This document shows positions 59,149 to 64,000 of a stretch of DNA of 64,000 bases, one piece after another; position 1 is the stretch's first letter; the number at the start of each line of letters is the position of its first letter. Origin of the DNA: CAVTWH01 sp963738365 (GTDB taxonomy: Bacteria; Actinomycetota; Actinomycetes; Mycobacteriales; Micromonosporaceae); assembly GCA_963738365.1 (NCBI GenBank), contig CAVTWH010000010.1:992001-1056000 (forward strand). The letters run 5' to 3'. Under the pieces are notes generated by a model. The model was not told the DNA's origin, did not search any database, and worked only from the letters and a program-made list of their open reading frames with translations. The position numbers and the translations under genes are program-made.

Positions 59149-62100
59149 TCAGAACTGGTTGTCGATGAACGCGAAGATCTCGTCGTCGGAGGCGGCGCCG
59201 AGCTGGTCGCGCACCCCACCCGCCGACCCCTGCCCGGTCTCCAGCCGCTCCAGGGTGCTGCGCAGGACCGCCGCCACCCGGTCCCGGACCGGCCCGTCGA
59301 CCTGCGGCAGCAGCCGCACCACCCGGTCGAGGGTGTCCCGCAGCACCACGTCCGGCTCCGGGGCGGCCGGGGCGAGCGCCCGGGCCAGATGCCCGGCGAG
59401 CGCGCCGACCGTCGGATAGTCGAAGGCGAGCGTGGCCGGCAGTCGCAGCCCGGTGGCCGCGTCCAGCCGGTTACGCAGCTCGACGGCGGTGAGCGAGTCG
59501 AAACCCAGCTCCCCGAAGGCCCGGTCGACGCCGATGGCGGCCGGGTCCGGGTGGCCGAGGACCAGCGCCACCTGGCCGCGTACCAGCTCGGTGAGCAGGC
59601 CGGTGACGCCGTCGGCGTCCAGGCCGCCCAGCCGGGCGACCAGGTCCGCCGGCGCCGGTGCGCCGGCCGCGGTGCGCCGCCCGGCCGGGGCGAGCGAGCG
59701 CAGCAGCGGGGGTACCGGCTGGTCGCGCAGGCCGGCGAGGCGCCAGCCGGCGGCGGCCAGCACCGGGTCGGCGGCGGCCAGCGCCGCGTCGAAGTGCTCC
59801 AGGCCGGCCTCGACGTCCAGCGGGGCGATGCCGGAGCGGGCCAGCCGGGCCACCGCGGCGTCGGAGAGCGCGCCGGTCATCGCGGTGTCGGTGGCCCACA
59901 GGCCCCAGGCGATCGCGGTGCCGGGCAGGCCCAGGCCGCGCCGGTAGGTGGCCAGCGCGTCCAGGAAGGCGTTGGCGGCGGCGTAGTTGCCCTGGCCGGC
60001 GTTGCCGAACAGGCCGGCCATCGAGGAGAACAGCACGAAGCAGGCGGCCTCGCCGGCCAGCTCGTGCAGGTGCCAGGCGGCGTCCAGCTTGGGTCGGTAG
60101 ACGGTGTCGAAGCGCGGCGCGGACAGGCCGTCGACGGTGGCGTCGTCGAGCGCGCCGGAGGCGTGTACCACGCCGGTGATCCGGTGCCCGGCCAGCGCCG
60201 CCGCCAGCGCGTCCCGGTCGCCCACGTCGCAGGCGGCGACGGTGACGTCGGCGCCCAGTGCGGTGAGGCGGTCGACCAGCTCGGTGGCGCCCGGGGCGGC
60301 GTCGCCGCGCCGGGACAGCAGCAGCAGTCGGGTCACCCCGTGCCGGCTGACCAGTCGCTGCGCGACCAGCGCGCCGAGGCCGCCGGTACCGCCGGTGACC
60401 AGCACGGTGCCGGCTGCCAGGGCGGCGCCGACCGCCGGGTCGGCGGGCACCGGGGCGCGGCGTACCAGTCGGGGGACCAGCACCGCGCCGTCGCGTACCA
60501 GCAGCTGGGTTTCGCCGGCCGCGACCGCGGCCCGGGCGGCGGGGATGTCCACCCGCTCGCCGTCGGGGGCGTCGATGAGCAGGAACCGGCCCGGCTGCTC
60601 GGTCTGCACGCTGCGCAGCAGGCCCCACAGGGCGGCGCCGGCCGGGTCGGTGACCACCGGGCCGACCGCGCCACTGGTGCGCAGCGCCAGCACGGTACCG
60701 GCCAGCCGCTTGTCGCCGCCCCAGGCGCGGACCAGCTCCAGCGCGGCCAGGCTCAGCCGCCGGGCGGCCTGCGGTGCGGCAACGCCGGCCGTGTCGAGCA
60801 GGGCCGCCACCGGCAGCACCGCCACCTCGGGCAGCGGGTCGGGCAGCGCGGCCGGGTCGCTGATCGTCACCCAGGCGCCGTCCCCGCCGCTCGCAGCGGG
60901 CGCCGGCACCCAGTCCAGGGGGTACGGCTGGGCCGCCGACGGGCGGGCCAGCGGCGCCAGCGGCCGGACCCGCAGCGCCTGCACCGTGGCGACCGCCTGC
61001 CCGGTCGGGTCGGCCAGCGCCACCGTCACGTCCGCGCCGTCCCGGGTCAGCCGGACCCGCAGCGAACGGGCGCCGCTGGCGTACAGCCGCACGCCCTGGA
61101 ACACGAACGGCAGCACCACCCGGTCGGCGTCCCCGGTCAGCAGCACCGGGTGCAGGGCGGCGTCGAGCAGCGCCGGGTGCAGCCCGAAGCCCTCGACCGA
61201 CAGCCCGTCCGGGGCGGACACCTCGCCGAAGAGTTCGTCGCCGCGCCGCCAGGCGCGGGTCAGCCCGGCGAACGCCGGCCCGTACCCGTAGCCCCGGGCG
61301 GCCAGCGCCCCGTACCCGTCGGCCACGTCCACCGGCGTCGCGCCGGGCGGCGGCCAGGCACCCGCCCAGCCGGCGCCGGGGGCCGCCGGGGCGTCCGGGC
61401 CGGCGGTACCGGTCGCGCAGCGCAGCCAGTCGGCGCCGGTGTGCCGGGCGAAGATGCCCAGGGCGCGCCGGCCGTCCGGGTCCGGCGCGCCCAGGGTGAC
61501 CTGGAGGTCCACCCCACCCGACCCGGGCAGCACCAGCGGCGCCTCCAGGGTCAGCTCGGTGACGCTCGCGCAGCCGGCCGCGTCGGCGGCCCGCAGCGCC
61601 AGCTCCACCAGGCCGGTACCGGGGAACAGGATGGTGTCCTCGACGGTGTGGTCGGCCAGCCAGGGGGCGCCGTCCACGGAGAGCCGGCCGGTCAGCAGCA
61701 CCGCCCCGTCCGCCTGGGCGACCAGGGTGGACAGCAGCGGGTGGCCGGCGTCGGCGAAGCCCCGCCCGGTGGCGGCCCGGGACGGCAGCCAGTAGTGCTG
61801 CCGCTCGAAGGCGTAGGTGGGCAGGTCGACCCGGCGCCCGGGGACCGGCGACAGCAGCCGGGACCAGTCCACCGGCGCGCCGAGGGTGTACCCCTGCGCG
61901 GCGGAGAGCAGGAACCGGTACCAGTCCCCCGCGCCCCGACGTAGCGTCGGGCAGGTGGCGCCCGGGCTGCCCGCGTCGGCCAGGATGTCGGTGACGTCCC
62001 CGGACAGCACCGGGTGCGGGCTGCACTCGACGAACAGCGGGGTACCCCCACCGGCCAGGGCGCGCACGGCGGCGTCGAAGCGCACCGGGTTGCGCAGGCT

Positions 62101-64000
62101 GTCGTACCAGTAGCCGGTGGTCAGCGCGCTGGTCGGGGTGTAGCCGCCGAGCAGCGACGAGCAGAAGGCGATCTCGGTGGGCTGCGGCGCCACGCCGGCC
62201 AGCACCTCGAAAAGGTCGGCGCGCAGCTCCTCGATGTGCGGGGTGTGCGAGGCGTAGTCGACGGCGATGCGCCGGTGCTGCACCCGGTCGCCCAGCTTGG
62301 CGGCCAGCTCGTCGAGCGCCTCCGGGTCGCCGGCCACCACGGCGCTGGACGGTCCACTGTGGACCGCGATCCAGAGCCGGTCGGGCCAGCTGGCCAGCAG
62401 CTCGGTCAGTTCGTCGGCGGGCAGCGCCACGGCGTGCATGCCGCCGGTACCGCGTAGCCGGGTGAGCGCCTTGCTGCGCAGCGCCACGATCCGCGCGCCG
62501 TCCTCCAGGGACAGCGCCCCGGCGACGCAGGCGGCGGCGATCTCGCCCTGCGAGTGCCCGACCACGGCGGCCGGCTCGACGCCGACCGAGCGCCACAGCG
62601 CCGCCAGCGACACCATCACGGCGAACAGCACCGGCTGGATGACGTCGGAGCCGGAAAGCTCCGGCGCGCCGTCCTCGCGGCGCAGCACGTCCATCACCGA
62701 CCAGTCGATGTACTCGGCCAGCGCGCCGTCGCAGCGGCACATCCACTCCCAGAAGACCTCGTTGCCCTCCAGCAGCTCCACCGCCATGCCGGCCCACTGC
62801 GAGCCCTGGCCGGGGAAGACGAAGACCGGCCGGGTGTCCCCGGCGGCGACGCCCTGCACCAGCGCCGGGTGGCCCTCGCCGTCGGCCAGCGCGGCCAGGG
62901 CGGCGAGCAGTTCGGCCCGGTCGTGGGCGACCACGGCGGCCCGCTGGTCGAAGGTGCTGCGCAGGCTCAGCGCGTAGCCGGCGGCGGCCAGGTCGGCGTC
63001 GTCGGCGTCCGCGGCGAACTCCCGCAGCCGCCCGGCGAGCGCCCGCAGCGATCCGGGGGTACGCGCGGAAACCAGCCACACCAGCGGGGCGGCCGGCGCC
63101 GGCTCGGGCGACTCCTCGGCGGCCGGCTCGGCCACCGGCTCGGGCGGCGCCTGCTCCAGGATGATGTGCGCGTTGGTACCGCTGATGCCGAAGCTGGAGA
63201 TGGCCGCCCGGGCCGGGCGCTCGGGTACCGGCCACGGCGTCGGCCGGGTGAGCAGCGCCACCGTGCCGGGTGACCAGTCCACGTGCGGGGTGGCCTGCTG
63301 GGCGTGCAGCGTCGCCGGCAGGATGCCGTGCCGCATCGCCTCGATGATTTTGATGACGCCGGCCACCCCGGCGGCGGCCTGGGTGTGGCCGATGTTCGAC
63401 TTCACCGAACCCAGCCAGAGCGGCCGGTCGGCGGTGCGGCCCTTGCCGTAGGTGGCCAGCAGGGCCTGCGCCTCGATCGGGTCGCCGAGCTTGGTGCCGG
63501 TGCCGTGCGCCTCGACCGCGTCCACGTCCCCGGCGTCCAGCCGGGCGTCGGCCAGCGCCTGCCAGATCACCCGCTCCTGGGCCGGCCCGTTGGGGGCGGT
63601 CATCCCGTTGCTGCGCCCGTCCTGGTTGACCGCCGAGCCGCGGACCACAGCCAGGATCCGCCGCCCCGCCTTGCGGGCGTCGCTGAGCCGCTCCAGCAGC
63701 AGTACCCCCACGCCCTCGGCCCAGGCCACCCCGTCGGCGGCGGCGGAGAACGCCTTGCAGCGCCCGTCCACGGCCAGCCCGCGCTGCCGGGAGAACTCCA
63801 CGAAGGTGTCCGGCACGGCCAGCACGGTGGCGCCGCCGGCCAGCGCCAGCGTGCACTCGCCCCGGCGCAGCGCCTGCACCGCCAGGTGCAGGGTGACCAG
63901 CGAGGACGAGCAGGCGGTGTCCACCGTCACCGCCGGGCCCTCCAGCCCGAAGGTGTAGGACACCCGGCCGGAGAGCACGCTGCCCAGGTTCGCGGTGAGC
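59149..64000 (-). CDS. PKS1: type I PKS module KS-AT-DH-KR-ACP (partial, N-terminus off the window)
   Basis: About 1,617 intact codons. The KS has Cys in VDTACSSSLVT (near 63911), then EAHGTGTKLGD and SNIGHTQAAAG. The AT has GHSQGEIAAAC near 62555 and YASH near 62250, predicting methylmalonyl. The DH has DHTVEDTILFP near 61650 (Asp where the usual motif has Gly) and LLDAALH near 61170. The KR has GGTGGLG near 60390, LDD near 60150 (B-type, D-hydroxyl) and FSSMAGLFGNAGQGNYAAAN near 60030-59970. The ACP has GFDSLTAVE near 59495. The end SDDEIFAFIDNQF is a classic docking tail matching the PKS2 head. No ER, so the product is an alpha-methyl enoyl unit. Confidence 0.93.
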   Translation of the reverse strand, partial: LTANLGSVLSGRVSYTFGLEGPAVTVDTACSSSLVTLHLAVQALRRGECTLALAGGATVLAVPDTFVEFSRQRGLAVDGRCKAFSAAADGVAWAEGVGVLLLERLSDARKAGRRILAVVRGSAVNQDGRSNGMTAPNGPAQERVIWQALADARLDAGDVDAVEAHGTGTKLGDPIEAQALLATYGKGRTADRPLWLGSVKSNIGHTQAAAGVAGVIKIIEAMRHGILPATLHAQQATPHVDWSPGTVALLTRPTPWPVPERPARAAISSFGISGTNAHIILEQAPPEPVAEPAAEESPEPAPAAPLVWLVSARTPGSLRALAGRLREFAADADDADLAAAGYALSLRSTFDQRAAVVAHDRAELLAALAALADGEGHPALVQGVAAGDTRPVFVFPGQGSQWAGMAVELLEGNEVFWEWMCRCDGALAEYIDWSVMDVLRREDGAPELSGSDVIQPVLFAVMVSLAALWRSVGVEPAAVVGHSQGEIAAACVAGALSLEDGARIVALRSKALTRLRGTGGMHAVALPADELTELLASWPDRLWIAVHSGPSSAVVAGDPEALDELAAKLGDRVQHRRIAVDYASHTPHIEELRADLFEVLAGVAPQPTEIAFCSSLLGGYTPTSALTTGYWYDSLRNPVRFDAAVRALAGGGTPLFVECSPHPVLSGDVTDILADAGSPGATCPTLRRGAGDWYRFLLSAAQGYTLGAPVDWSRLLSPVPGRRVDLPTYAFERQHYWLPSRAATGRGFADAGHPLLSTLVAQADGAVLLTGRLSVDGAPWLADHTVEDTILFPGTGLVELALRAADAAGCASVTELTLEAPLVLPGSGGVDLQVTLGAPDPDGRRALGIFARHTGADWLRCATGTAGPDAPAAPGAGWAGAWPPPGATPVDVADGYGALAARGYGYGPAFAGLTRAWRRGDELFGEVSAPDGLSVEGFGLHPALLDAALHPVLLTGDADRVVLPFVFQGVRLYASGARSLRVRLTRDGADVTVALADPTGQAVATVQALRVRPLAPLARPSAAQPYPLDWVPAPAASGGDGAWVTISDPAALPDPLPEVAVLPVAALLDTAGVAAPQAARRLSLAALELVRAWGGDKRLAGTVLALRTSGAVGPVVTDPAGAALWGLLRSVQTEQPGRFLLIDAPDGERVDIPAARAAVAAGETQLLVRDGAVLVPRLVRRAPVPADPAVGAALAAGTVLVTGGTGGLGALVAQRLVSRHGVTRLLLLSRRGDAAPGATELVDRLTALGADVTVAACDVGDRDALAAALAGHRITGVVHASGALDDATVDGLSAPRFDTVYRPKLDAAWHLHELAGEAACFVLFSSMAGLFGNAGQGNYAAANAFLDALATYRRGLGLPGTAIAWGLWATDTAMTGALSDAAVARLARSGIAPLDVEAGLEHFDAALAAADPVLAAAGWRLAGLRDQPVPPLLRSLAPAGRRTAAGAPAPADLVARLGGLDADGVTGLLTELVRGQVALVLGHPDPAAIGVDRAFGELGFDSLTAVELRNRLDAATGLRLPATLAFDYPTVGALAGHLARALAPAAPEPDVVLRDTLDRVVRLLPQVDGPVRDRVAAVLRSTLERLETGQGSAGGVRDQLGAASDDEIFAFIDNQF

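Noticed and set aside
24071..64000. Very long plus-strand open frames opposite the PKS genes (for example 48646-54921)
   Set aside because: They are the mirror of GC-rich coding DNA. Their protein is low-complexity Arg/Gly/Val/Gln and shows no domain, while the minus strand carries complete PKS domains.

Overview
The window is GC-rich actinobacterial DNA, probably Micromonosporaceae (Micromonospora/Salinispora-like). This placement is an inference from gene content, codon bias, GTG/TTG starts, TANNNT-like -10 boxes close to start codons, and many strong U-poor hairpins between genes. No rRNA, tRNA, CRISPR array or insertion sequence was seen.

Bases 1-24,070 are ordinary chromosomal genes in short operons. 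In order they are: a partial glutamate-cysteine-ligase-like gene; yceI divergent from a marR gene with palindromes between them; an LLM-class flavin oxidoreductase; an XRE/NB-ARC/TPR regulator; a leucine/isovalerate degradation block (acyl-CoA dehydrogenase, carboxyltransferase, HMG-CoA lyase, biotin carboxylase, tetR) in which an identical 22-bp sequence containing TAACGATCGTTA lies before two genes; VanZ-like protein, thiosulfate sulfurtransferase, SGNH hydrolase, CBS pair, SufE, FrnE-type DsbA, aldo/keto reductase, methyltransferase-like protein, YbaK deacylase and DUF6886; a three-gene ABC exporter; and a GT39-like membrane glycosyltransferase.

Bases 24,071-64,000 and beyond hold a modular type I polyketide synthase (PKS) cluster, nearly all on the minus strand. 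In transcription order: PKS1 (59149-64000, partial; KS-AT-DH-KR-ACP), PKS2 (54457-59122; KS-AT-KR-ACP), PKS3 (44720-54321; two KS-AT-KR-ACP modules), then a cassette for an ACP-bound unusual extender unit (3-hydroxyacyl-CoA dehydrogenase, free ACP, acyl-CoA dehydrogenase, FkbH) and a type II thioesterase. An MMPL exporter follows. Two plus-strand genes (epimerase and DUF1707) interrupt the cluster, after which come a DrrAB-type ABC exporter, PKS4 (KS-AT-KR-ACP), PKS5 (KS-KR-ACP with no AT) and a second acyl-CoA dehydrogenase. Six modules are visible. The line looks chimeric: PKS1 and PKS2 have classic DTACSSS ketosynthases, whereas PKS3-PKS5 have CSTS-type ketosynthases and PCP-like carrier proteins. 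No O-methyltransferase or integrated thioesterase is visible, so hydroxymalonyl-ACP rather than methoxymalonyl-ACP may be the extender, and the product-release step is unknown.

Data quality matters. Between about 30.2 and 48.9 kb, and again between 55.3 and 57.4 kb, many genes carry single-base frame breaks whose protein continues perfectly in another frame. These affect PKS, transport and housekeeping genes alike and look like sequencing errors rather than gene decay. Coordinates of those genes are given as the span of the reconstructed gene.
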